This document shows, in pieces, positions 15,483 through 24,072 of a DNA stretch of 36,620 nt. A program made the position numbers and the translations under genes. The DNA is from an uncultured delta proteobacterium. GTDB lineage: Bacteria; RBG-13-61-14; DRUE01. The notes below the pieces were generated by a model, which worked only from the letters and a program-made list of their open reading frames with translations, was not told the DNA's origin and ran no database searches. The stretch is from contig CAIYYW010000329.1 in the NCBI GenBank assembly GCA_903930515.1, positions 1-36,620 on the forward strand, written 5' to 3'. How positions within the stretch are numbered: the first letter of the stretch is position 1; each line of letters opens with the position of its first letter.

Positions 15483-17699
15483 ATGAGTGAAGTAGGGTTA
15501 CTTGCGATCATTATTGTGATCAGCGTTTTCGGGCTGATCATGGCGTATGGCCTGGCCAAATGGGTGCTCAAACAGGGCACCGGCAGCGAGGCCATGCAAA
15601 AAATTTCCGACGCCATTAAACAGGGGGCCGAGGCGTTCCTGGCCAGGCAGTTCAGGACCATTGGCCTGCTGGCCGTGGCCTTTGCCGCGCTCCTGTTTAT
15701 CGGCTACGGCCTGCTCCGGGCGCACCGGGAATTTGACCCGGTGGATACCCGGATGGCTTTGGCGTTCTGGATCACGCTTTCCTTTGTGCTCGGCGCGATC
15801 TGTTCTTTGATCGCCGGATACATCGGGATGTGGGTGAGCATCCGGTCCAATATCCGCACCGCGGCCGGATTCCTGCAAAAGGAAGGCGCGGTCAACCAGG
15901 CCCTGCAGGTGGCGCTCCGGGGCGGCGCGGTTTCCGGACTGATGGTGGTGGCAATGAGTTTGCTGGGAGTGGCCGGGCTGTATGCCGCGGTAAAATTCAC
16001 TACCAGCGTGGAACCAACCCAGATCCCGTTCCTGATCGTGGGCTACGGGTTCGGCGCGTCCTTTGTCGCCCTCTTCGCCCAGCTCGGCGGCGGTATCTAT
16101 ACCAAGGCCGCGGATGTGGGCGCGGACCTGGTGGGCAAGGTTGAAGCCGGGATTCCCGAGGACGATCCCCGCAACCCCGCGGTGATCGCGGATTTGGTCG
16201 GAGACAATGTCGGCGACTGCGCCGGCCGTGGCGCGGACCTGTTTGAATCCACCGCCGCCGAGAACATCGGCGCGATGATCCTGGGCGGCGTGATGGCCCA
16301 TACCTTCCAGAAAATAATGCTGGAAAAAGGTATCACGGTTCCCGATTCCTGGGTCCTGGGAGTGATGCTCTTCCCGCTCGTTGCCCGCGCCTTTGGAATC
16401 ATTGCCTCGGTGATCGGGATCATTTCGGTCAAGGTCAAGGGCGAGGAAGACCCGATGCAGTCTTTAAACCGCGGCTACTATGTCACGGTGGTCCTGGCTA
16501 TGATCGCCTTTGCCGGAGCGAGCCGGATGTTGCTTTATCACGAGCAGGCCCCGCACGCCTGGATCAACTTCACGCTCTGCGGAGTGATCGGCGTGGTCAC
16601 CTCGGTATGTTATGTGTTCATTACCCAGTATTACACTGAATATAAATATCGCCCGGTCCTTTCCATTGCCGAGGCCTCCCAGACAGGCCCGGCCACCAAT
16701 ATCATCACCGGCCTCTCCGTCGGCCTGGAGTGCACCTGGATGCCGATTGTGGTCATCTCCGCGGCAATTTTGGGCTCCTACTATCTGGGAAAATCATCCG
16801 GGTTTGAGCACGCCGGATTGTTCGGAACCGCGGTCGCCACCATGGGTATGCTCGCCACCGCCGCCTACATCCTGGCGATGGACACCTTCGGTCCGATCGC
16901 GGACAACGCCGGCGGCATCGTTGAAATGAGCAAACAGCCCAAGGAAGTGCGGGACAAGGCCGACCGGCTGGACGCGGTCGGAAACACCACCAAGGCCCTG
17001 ACCAAGGGATACGCCGTCGGCTCAGCCGCTCTCGCCGCGTTCCTGCTTTTCTCCGCCTACTTTGATGAAGTAAGGAACTACCTCCCCGAGGTCCAGAAGA
17101 ACTTGTTTGTCGGCATTAATCTTGCCAAACCAGAGGTCTTTGTCGGCGGCGCTTTCGGAGGCATGCTGGTTTTCCTGTTCTCGGCCCTCGCCATCCGGGC
17201 CGTGGGCAAGGCCGCTTATTATGTGATCAATGATGTGCGCGCGCAGTTCAAAGAAAAGCCCGGCATCCTGCTGGGCACCGAGCAGCCCGATTACGGACGC
17301 ACCGTGGACATCGTGACCAAGGGCGCGCTTCGTCAGATGGTGGCGCCCGGCTTGCTCGCCGTCTTAATGCCGATTGCAGTCGGAATTATTTTCCGGATCT
17401 TCAAGACCCCGGACGACCCAACCATCGCCGCGGAAGCCGTCGGCTCGCTCCTGATGGTCGGGACCATCGTCGGGATCCTGATGGCCCTGTTCTTCAATAA
17501 CGGCGGAGGCGCCTGGGACAACGCCAAGAAATATATTGAGACCGGCGCCTACGGCGGGAAGGGTTCCCCCACCCACAAGGCCGCGGTCGTGGGAGACACC
17601 GTGGGAGACCCCTGCAAGGACACCGCGGGACCGTCGCTCCATGTCCTGATCAAACTTCTCTCAACCATAACCCTGGTGCTGGCGCCGCTGTTTATCTAG
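15483..17699 (+). CDS. hppA: Membrane-bound proton-translocating pyrophosphatase
   Basis: [66 protein letters not shown] aaaggagg before ATG 15483. Confidence 0.96.
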   Translation: MSEVGLLAIIIVISVFGLIMAYGLAKWVLKQGTGSEAMQKISDAIKQGAEAFLARQFRTIGLLAVAFAALLFIGYGLLRAHREFDPVDTRMALAFWITLSFVLGAICSLIAGYIGMWVSIRSNIRTAAGFLQKEGAVNQALQVALRGGAVSGLMVVAMSLLGVAGLYAAVKFTTSVEPTQIPFLIVGYGFGASFVALFAQLGGGIYTKAADVGADLVGKVEAGIPEDDPRNPAVIADLVGDNVGDCAGRGADLFESTAAENIGAMILGGVMAHTFQKIMLEKGITVPDSWVLGVMLFPLVARAFGIIASVIGIISVKVKGEEDPMQSLNRGYYVTVVLAMIAFAGASRMLLYHEQAPHAWINFTLCGVIGVVTSVCYVFITQYYTEYKYRPVLSIAEASQTGPATNIITGLSVGLECTWMPIVVISAAILGSYYLGKSSGFEHAGLFGTAVATMGMLATAAYILAMDTFGPIADNAGGIVEMSKQPKEVRDKADRLDAVGNTTKALTKGYAVGSAALAAFLLFSAYFDEVRNYLPEVQKNLFVGINLAKPEVFVGGAFGGMLVFLFSALAIRAVGKAAYYVINDVRAQFKEKPGILLGTEQPDYGRTVDIVTKGALRQMVAPGLLAVLMPIAVGIIFRIFKTPDDPTIAAEAVGSLLMVGTIVGILMALFFNNGGGAWDNAKKYIETGAYGGKGSPTHKAAVVGDTVGDPCKDTAGPSLHVLIKLLSTITLVLAPLFI

Positions 17700-17714
17700 T
17701 TCAACCTTAAACCA

Positions 17715-17747
17715 AAAAAGGCGGGAGATCCTCTCCCGCCTTTTTTA
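17715..17747 (+). terminator. Rho-independent terminator downstream of hppA
   Basis: GGCGGGAGA-TCC-TCTCCCGCC followed by TTTTTT. Confidence 0.93.
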
Positions 17748-17861
17748 TTCTCCCGGACTGCCGGCGCCATTTTTTTACCACCGGTGGCGACAGGTCAAGT
17801 TTTTTGCAAATGGAGATATTTGATTTGCGCTTGAGCATAGTTGTATGTTAGATTTTGGGAA

Positions 17862-19268
17862 ATGGAAAAGAAGGGCAGGTTAAAGGCGATCTCGGCGCGG
17901 CTGGACGCGCTTTATGAGTTTGACCGGGAGCCGGTCAGTGAGAGCAAATTTCAGTCGGGCTGGAATTTCGCGTCCCTGTTCGCGGGCGAGCATATCGCGG
18001 GCACGGAATTTGTAATCGGGTCAATGTTCGTGCTCCACGGGGTTTCGGCCAAGGACCTGATCCTGGGGCTTTTGCTGGGAAACCTCCTGGCCGTGCTCTC
18101 CTGGACCTTGGTCTGCGCTCCGATCGCGGTCCGGGTAAGGCTCACCCTTTACTGGTATCTGCGCCAGATCGGGGGCCCGGGAATCACCTTTATCTATAAT
18201 GTGGCCAACGCTTTCCTCTATTGCATTTTGGCCGGGGCGATGATCTCGGTCGCGGCCACCGCGATCGGACTGGCCTTTGGCGTGGACACCCCGGCCCTGG
18301 ACGCGAAACTCCCCACCAGCGTCGGCTGGGTCGTGATCGCGTTGGGAACCGGGATGGTGGTGACGGTGGTGGCCATTCTCGGATTTGAAAAACTGTCCCA
18401 ATTCTCCAGCGTCTGCGCGCCTTGGCTGATCCTGATCTTCTTTGTCGGAGCCATTGCCGTGCTTCCCAGGATCGGCGAGTTCCATTCAGCGTCCGATTTG
18501 TGGAACCTGGCTCAAACCAAGATCTGGACCGGGATCCCGATTGAGGGCAAGGAAAAATTAGGCTTCTGGCACATTTGCTTTTTCGCCTGGTTTTGCAATC
18601 TGGCGATGCACATGGATTTGTCGGACCTGGCTTTATTCCGCTACGCCCGGCATTGGACCTACGGATTTTACTCGGCCTGCGGCGTGCTTCCCGGACACCT
18701 GATGGCATGGATCGCTTCCGGAATTATGGTGGCCGCGATCGGCCTGAAGATGAGTCCGGGACAGATGGCGGTGAACGCCGCGGGATTGGCCGGAGCGGTG
18801 GCGGTCGTGATTGCCGGCTGGACCACGGCCAACCCGACTTTATATCGGGCCGGACTCGCGCTCCAGACCGTCACCCCGAATTGGCCGCGCTGGCTGGTAA
18901 CCCTGGTGATCGGAATCCTCACCACCATCCTCTCCTGCTTCCCCTTCTTCTTTATGCGCCTCCTGGATTTCGTGGCCATTTACGGCCTGGTGCTGATGCC
19001 GATCGGAGCCGTGGTTTTCGCCGAGCACTGGCTGATCCCGAAACTGGGGATGGCCCAGAACCGCGCAAAGCAAAGGGGATGGTTCATCAGCTTTGCCGTG
19101 CTTTTAACCTGGGGCATCACCCTCGCAGTCTGCTGGTATATGCCGTTCCATTTATTCTTCAGATGGCTGCCGGGATATCTGATCGCGCTGGTCCTATACC
19201 TGGTCCTCGCCTCGCTGGAATCAAAACTGCGCCCGGCCCCAGCGGCTCAAACCGGAGGGGTAAAATGA
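17862..19268 (+). CDS. NCS1-type cytosine/purine permease-like transporter
   Basis: SGWNFASLFAGEHIAGTEFVIGSMFVLHGVSAKDLILGLLLGNLLAVLSW; about 12 TM helices; alternative ATG at 17841. Confidence 0.75.
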   Translation: MEKKGRLKAISARLDALYEFDREPVSESKFQSGWNFASLFAGEHIAGTEFVIGSMFVLHGVSAKDLILGLLLGNLLAVLSWTLVCAPIAVRVRLTLYWYLRQIGGPGITFIYNVANAFLYCILAGAMISVAATAIGLAFGVDTPALDAKLPTSVGWVVIALGTGMVVTVVAILGFEKLSQFSSVCAPWLILIFFVGAIAVLPRIGEFHSASDLWNLAQTKIWTGIPIEGKEKLGFWHICFFAWFCNLAMHMDLSDLALFRYARHWTYGFYSACGVLPGHLMAWIASGIMVAAIGLKMSPGQMAVNAAGLAGAVAVVIAGWTTANPTLYRAGLALQTVTPNWPRWLVTLVIGILTTILSCFPFFFMRLLDFVAIYGLVLMPIGAVVFAEHWLIPKLGMAQNRAKQRGWFISFAVLLTWGITLAVCWYMPFHLFFRWLPGYLIALVLYLVLASLESKLRPAPAAQTGGVK

Positions 19269-19507
19269 AAACCCGCACCCTGATCATCAACCTCGCGAGC
19301 ATCCTCGCGATCCTTTCACTTCTGATCGGTCTTTTGGTCGGCGTTCTCGCCTTCACCGGCGTCCTGGAATTTGAAAAATATAAATTGATCCTGAACCTGT
19401 CCAGCCTGGTCTGGTTTCTGACCGCGCCCTTCTGGTTCGTGCCTCAACTCTTCGGCAAAAATTTTGCCGAGGCCGGCAAGCAGGCTTGGCTTCGGCCGAA
19501 GGGCTGA
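19265..19507 (+). CDS. 80-aa two-TM protein, translationally coupled to the NCS1-like transporter
   Basis: ATGA overlap at 19265-19268; MKTRTLIINLASILAILSLLIGLLVGVLAFTGVLEFEKYKLILNLSSLVWFLTAPFWFVPQLFGKNF. Confidence 0.75.
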   Translation: MKTRTLIINLASILAILSLLIGLLVGVLAFTGVLEFEKYKLILNLSSLVWFLTAPFWFVPQLFGKNFAEAGKQAWLRPKG

Positions 19508-19740
19508 GTGAGGATCAAAGGAATCGCGCCTGAAGGCGCTCGCATCCTGCTCCGCTCCTCTCCAGACGCGGAGTTATGCAGGACAGGCCTTAAAAGCAAA
19601 GATTCGGTTGCGTCGTTGTGGTTTAAATTTCTTCGTGTTTGATGTTGCCCGGCGCCAGGTCAATGACCATGCTGGAATAAGTCGCCTCAAACCATTCGCG
19701 GAACATTTGATAGGTGCGGTTTTGGGGCCAGTCTGAAAAA

Positions 19741-20457
19741 TTATTTATTCTCTGCCAATTTTCTTTCGATCTCCAGGGACAGATTTTGGAAAAAGGTTTT
19801 AAGTTCCCTGGGGTCAAAAGGCTTGAGCATTTGCACGGGCCAGTCTTCCGCGCGATCGGAATAGGACCTTGCCTTATGGAGGGCTTGCGCGAAAAAGTAG
19901 AGGTCAAATCCGGGATCTTTTTCCTTGGCGAATTCCGCCAGTTCCCAGAAGGAAGCGTTTTCCTGAGTGAGAATGAAATAGAGGTCAACCACATCCTTAG
20001 GCGCGGTCCTTCCGAAAAAGGCCCCGAATTTGTCCGCAATTAAATCCAGGTAGTCATTGACAATAATAGTCTCTACCTTGAGGGGCGGCTGGAAACGAAA
20101 CGGGCTGTCATAGGCAAGCTGAATCTTGATGGTTTGATCGGTCTCCTTTAGCTCCAGTTCCACGAAAGTCTCATGTCGCCTGGTAATGGTGACGCTGAAT
20201 GATCCCTTGAAGTGCTGCTCCAGCTTGTTGGCAAAGGGAATGATCACTCCCTCCAGGCCGGTGAAAAAATCAAAATCATAGGACTTGCGATGGGCGAGGT
20301 AAAATTCCGCCAGCGCGGTTCCGCCGGCAAGGTAGAAATCTTCCGCGCCCGCCAAAGCGAAAAAGGATTTCAGGAACCTTTGATGCAGCGGGGACAGGGT
20401 GCCCTTAGTTTGCGGCGCCTGATTTGTCCATTTCGGAAAAGATTTCATTCCAAACAC
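19741..20457 (-). CDS. AbiEii-like nucleotidyltransferase (toxin-type)
   Basis: FYLAGGTALAEFYLAHRKSYDFDFFT matches AbiEii-family GGTAL...R.S.DlDff pattern. Confidence 0.85.
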   Translation of the reverse strand: MFGMKSFPKWTNQAPQTKGTLSPLHQRFLKSFFALAGAEDFYLAGGTALAEFYLAHRKSYDFDFFTGLEGVIIPFANKLEQHFKGSFSVTITRRHETFVELELKETDQTIKIQLAYDSPFRFQPPLKVETIIVNDYLDLIADKFGAFFGRTAPKDVVDLYFILTQENASFWELAEFAKEKDPGFDLYFFAQALHKARSYSDRAEDWPVQMLKPFDPRELKTFFQNLSLEIERKLAENK

Positions 20458-20644
20458 TCCTGACTTCCTTGGGCAGGGTAAGGTCCGGCAGAAGCTTGCG
20501 CACCTCTCCCCAGTCCAGATCTCGGATATCCTCGGTCCGGCCGTGAATCAAAACTTGCTCAATGTACCATTTGCGCTGGAAGGGATTATCCAGGTCAACC
20601 TCATCCACGGACCAGACAATATATCTTTTCGGCTTGATCTTCAT
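20405..20644 (-). CDS. Small partner protein of AbiEii-like gene (likely DUF6922-type, putative antitoxin)
   Basis: MKIKPKRYIVWSVDEVDLDNPFQRKWYIEQVLIHGRTEDIRDLDWGEVRKLL; overlaps the AbiEii-like gene start. Confidence 0.75.
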   Translation of the reverse strand: MKIKPKRYIVWSVDEVDLDNPFQRKWYIEQVLIHGRTEDIRDLDWGEVRKLLPDLTLPKEVRSVWNEIFSEMDKSGAAN

Positions 20645-20651
20645 CGGTTTA

Positions 20652-20680
20652 AATATACCATTGCTCTTTCCCTAAAACAA
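20652..20680 (-). promoter_or_regulatory. Promoter for AbiEii-partner operon: TTGTTT-N17-TATATT, 7 nt to ATG
   Basis: minus-strand TTGTTT (20680-20675), TATATT (20657-20652). Confidence 0.55.
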
Positions 20681-20777
20681 TCAGCGAGAAACGAAGGAAA
20701 AGACAGGATCAAAATCCAGGGGCGCTTTACAAAAGAGAAAAGCCATTTAGAATTGAGCCGACTTGAGGAACAAGTAA

Positions 20778-21872
20778 ATGAGTTTGATTGACGAGCTTGG
20801 GATCAAACCCGCGCCGGATTTTGAAGGCCGGATCAAGAAGGTTTTGCTGAGAAAAGGCGAGCCGGACCGGGTGGCTTTTTACGAGTTGTTCGCGGACAAG
20901 CAGATCAAGGACAAGATTTTGGGCAAGCCCACCTTGTTTCCGAGCCTGTTGCCGATCGGAGATCCGGCCAAGCTGATCCCTAATGAAATTGAATTCTGGC
21001 TCCGGCTTGGTTATGATTATGTCCCGGCGGCGCCCGCATACGGGTTCGGGATGAAGGTCAACCTGGCCAAGGACACCGCGGGAGTTGATCAGGGAATGAG
21101 GTTCTGGGTGGATGAGGGCGCATCCCTGATCAAGACCCGGGAGGATTTTGAAAAACATTTCTGGGTTGACGCGGACACGGTGAGCCTGGATCTTTTTGAC
21201 GCCTTTGCCCAGCATCTTCCGGAAGGAATGGTGGTCTTCGGACAAACTTCCGGCATAATGGAAAATGCGGTCTGGCTGTTGGGCCACCAGGGGATGTCTT
21301 ACCTGATGGCGGACGATCCCGAGTTGTTGAAAATGATTTTTGACCGGATCGGGAGCAACCTGGTGAGACTGATTGAGCGGATGGCGGAGAGGGAATTTGT
21401 CGGCGCGATCCAGATGGGGGACGACCTCGGGTTCAAGACCCAGACGATGATTTCTCCCAAAGCCTTGCGCGAGTATGTTTTCCCCTGGCACAAGAAAGCC
21501 GTGGAGGCCGCGCATCAAAAGGGCAAGCCCTTTATTTTTCATTCGTGCGGGAACCTGGAAAAAGTTATGGATGAGATCATCGCGAGCGGGATAGACGCCA
21601 AGCATTCGTTTGAGGACGAGATCACCCCGGTGGCCAAGGCGAAAAAACTCTGGGGGGACCAGGTGGCGGTTTTGGGCGGGCTGGATATTGATTTCCTCTG
21701 TCGCGCCAAGCCGGACCAGGTCCGGGAACGAACCGCGGCGATGATCCGGGAGCTGGCCCCGGGCGGCGGATGGGCGCTCGGCACCGGCAACTCGGTGGTG
21801 AACTATCTTCCGGTGGAAAATTATTTAATTATGCTCAAGACCGGATGGGAGCTGGGAAAATATCCGATTTGA
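20778..21872 (+). CDS. Uroporphyrinogen decarboxylase-family protein (methyltransferase-like)
   Basis: FIFHSCGNLEKVMDEIIASGIDAKHSFEDEITPVAKAKKLWGDQVAVLGGLDIDFL; URO-D superfamily. Confidence 0.87.
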   Translation: MSLIDELGIKPAPDFEGRIKKVLLRKGEPDRVAFYELFADKQIKDKILGKPTLFPSLLPIGDPAKLIPNEIEFWLRLGYDYVPAAPAYGFGMKVNLAKDTAGVDQGMRFWVDEGASLIKTREDFEKHFWVDADTVSLDLFDAFAQHLPEGMVVFGQTSGIMENAVWLLGHQGMSYLMADDPELLKMIFDRIGSNLVRLIERMAEREFVGAIQMGDDLGFKTQTMISPKALREYVFPWHKKAVEAAHQKGKPFIFHSCGNLEKVMDEIIASGIDAKHSFEDEITPVAKAKKLWGDQVAVLGGLDIDFLCRAKPDQVRERTAAMIRELAPGGGWALGTGNSVVNYLPVENYLIMLKTGWELGKYPI

Positions 21873-21882
21873 ATTTCAAAAA

Positions 21883-22881
21883 ATGAATCCTGCAAACGAT
21901 CAAATTTCCGCCCCGAAAAAGCCCTCGCCAATCCGGCAGGTCATTCCCTGGATGTTCGCGATCGCGATCCTGGTTTATATGTTTTATCAGGTGGACTTCC
22001 GCAAGGTCTGGAAGGTGATTGCCGCGGGCAAGCCGCTCTGGATCATCGGCGCATACCTGTTTTACTGCGCGGTCTATTATCTCACCGACATCCTGAGCTT
22101 CTTCCGCGCTTACAACTGGTTCAATCTCCGGATCAGTTTCAAGGAAACCGCGCTCCTTCGGTTCGCCTCTTACGCGGTCCAGGCCGTGAACGGAGCGCTC
22201 ACCGAAATTATGAGCGTGCTCTATATGTTGCGCGCGAAAAAGGTTCCCATCCTTAATTCCACCAGCTCGGCCGGGTTTGTTTACTTCAACGAAACCCTGA
22301 CCCTGATGACTTTTCTGGCATACTGCGCCTTCGCCCTGCCCACGGCAAACCGGATCCTGATCCCAATCCCCTATCTCAATATTTCCTTCTGGACCTTGTT
22401 CCAAGCCCTGATCATTTCGCTGTGGGCTCTGGTCCCGCTCTGGCTGATCTTCTGGAGAACCGGCCTTTGTTCCCGCTTCCCGAAAATCCGCGACAACCCC
22501 CTCCTGCTATCATTCAAGCAGGCCGCCTTGAAGAATTATTTGGAAATGTTCTTCTACCGCTTCAGCAACAACCTGATCAGCCTGGGCGCAAACATCATTA
22601 TGCTCAAGGCTCTGGGGATCAACGCCCCGATCGCGCTCCTGTTCGCCTGCGTGCCCTTGATGGTCAACATCGCGTACTGGCCGGTCTCGGCCGGAGGGTT
22701 CGGAGGGCCGCAGCTGGTCGCGCATTTCCTGCTCAAGGGATACGCCTCGGAAGAAGCCGTGCTCGCCTACAGCATCGTCTGGTCCGCCCTCTTCTTCCTC
22801 ACCCGAACCCTCACCGGCATCCCTTTCCTCCGGCCGGTATATCAGGCCGCGTTCCCGCAAGATTCAGCGCGTAAAAATTAA
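21883..22881 (+). CDS. LPG-synthase-TM/flippase-like (UPF0104-type) integral membrane protein
   Basis: Polytopic; VDFRKVWKVIAAGKPLWIIGAYLFYC; WPVSAGGFGGPQLVAHFLL. Confidence 0.65.
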   Translation: MNPANDQISAPKKPSPIRQVIPWMFAIAILVYMFYQVDFRKVWKVIAAGKPLWIIGAYLFYCAVYYLTDILSFFRAYNWFNLRISFKETALLRFASYAVQAVNGALTEIMSVLYMLRAKKVPILNSTSSAGFVYFNETLTLMTFLAYCAFALPTANRILIPIPYLNISFWTLFQALIISLWALVPLWLIFWRTGLCSRFPKIRDNPLLLSFKQAALKNYLEMFFYRFSNNLISLGANIIMLKALGINAPIALLFACVPLMVNIAYWPVSAGGFGGPQLVAHFLLKGYASEEAVLAYSIVWSALFFLTRTLTGIPFLRPVYQAAFPQDSARKN

Positions 22882-22935
22882 CCTCCCGGAATTGACAGTC
22901 CCGGAATTCCCCTTTACCCTTCATCTTTAAATCCG

Positions 22936-24072
22936 ATGAACGAGCGCGAAAAAAATATGCTCTGGCTCAGGCTGACCCGCGCCAAGGGAATGGGCCCGAT
23001 CTCTATCCGGAAATTGTTCCTGCATTTCCAGGGGGTGGAGAAAATATTCGCGGCCAAGGAATCGGAGTTCGGAAAAGTGGAAGGTATCAAGTCCGGGATC
23101 GCGAGGGAGCTTCAGGAAAAAGAACACCGGGAATGGGCGGAGCAGGAGCTGGAAAAAACCGACCGGGCCGGGGTAACCATCATTGCGATGGGCGATCCGT
23201 CATATCCGGAAAATTTATTGCAGATCCCGGACCCGCCGGTTGTGATCTATCTCAAGGGCGGTTTGAAAAAAGAAGACCAGCGGGCAGTGGCGGTAGTGGG
23301 TTCGCGGAATTACAACGAATACGGGGAAGTGATGGCTCGCCGGATCGGGGCCGGGCTGGCCAAATTCGGGATCACGGTGGTGAGCGGGATGGCCAGGGGG
23401 ATTGATTCCCTGAGCCAGGCCGCGGCATTGGACGGGGGAGGGCGGACCCTCGCGGTCCTGGGCTCGGGCGTGGATGTGATCTATCCGGCGGAGGAGAAGG
23501 ATCTTTACCGGCGGATCATTGAGCGCGGGGCCGTGCTCAGCGAATTCCCGATCGGGACCGGACCGGCCGCGGAAAATTTCCCGCAGCGCAACCGGATCAT
23601 CTCCGGCCTGGCAACCGCGCTGGTGGTGGTCCAGGCGAATAATCCCAGGAGCGGCGCCCTGATCACGGCCCGGTTCGCCCTGGACCAGGGCCGGATTGTT
23701 TACGCGGTTCCCGGAAACGCCGGCTCTCCCTGGTCCAAGGAAACCAACCGCCTGCTCAAGCAGGGCGCGGTTTTGGCCGAGGACGCCGAGGACATTGTGC
23801 TGGACCTTTTCCCGAGCCTGGGGATAAAGCCGGAGCAATTGGGGCCGCTGTTTGAGAAGGCCCAAAAACCGGGCAACTTGACAATTGAGCAGGAAAGAAT
23901 TTACTCTCTGATTCCGGAGTCGGAGGAAGGATCGGTGGAATTGGATTACCTGATCCGGAAAAGCAAGGTCGGGGCGAGCCAGACCCAATCCTTTCTGACC
24001 GAGCTGGAATTGTTCGGATTGATTGAAAAAATGCCGGGAGGAAAATGGCGGAAAAAACTGAGCAGTCTGTAG
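22936..24072 (+). CDS. dprA: DNA processing protein DprA
   Basis: VAVVGSRNYNEYGEVMARRIGAGLAKFGITVVSGMARGIDSLSQAAALDGGGRTLAVLGSGVDVIYPAE; NFPQRNRIISGL. Confidence 0.96.
   Translation: MNEREKNMLWLRLTRAKGMGPISIRKLFLHFQGVEKIFAAKESEFGKVEGIKSGIARELQEKEHREWAEQELEKTDRAGVTIIAMGDPSYPENLLQIPDPPVVIYLKGGLKKEDQRAVAVVGSRNYNEYGEVMARRIGAGLAKFGITVVSGMARGIDSLSQAAALDGGGRTLAVLGSGVDVIYPAEEKDLYRRIIERGAVLSEFPIGTGPAAENFPQRNRIISGLATALVVVQANNPRSGALITARFALDQGRIVYAVPGNAGSPWSKETNRLLKQGAVLAEDAEDIVLDLFPSLGIKPEQLGPLFEKAQKPGNLTIEQERIYSLIPESEEGSVELDYLIRKSKVGASQTQSFLTELELFGLIEKMPGGKWRKKLSSL

Noticed and set aside
15498-16301. 267-aa minus-strand ORF inside hppA
   Set aside because: Antisense shadow of HppA; low-complexity His/Gly/Arg-rich composition.
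17778-17787. CCACCGGTGG palindrome upstream of the NCS1-like gene
   Set aside because: Ten-bp palindrome in GC-rich DNA; not distinctive without conservation.
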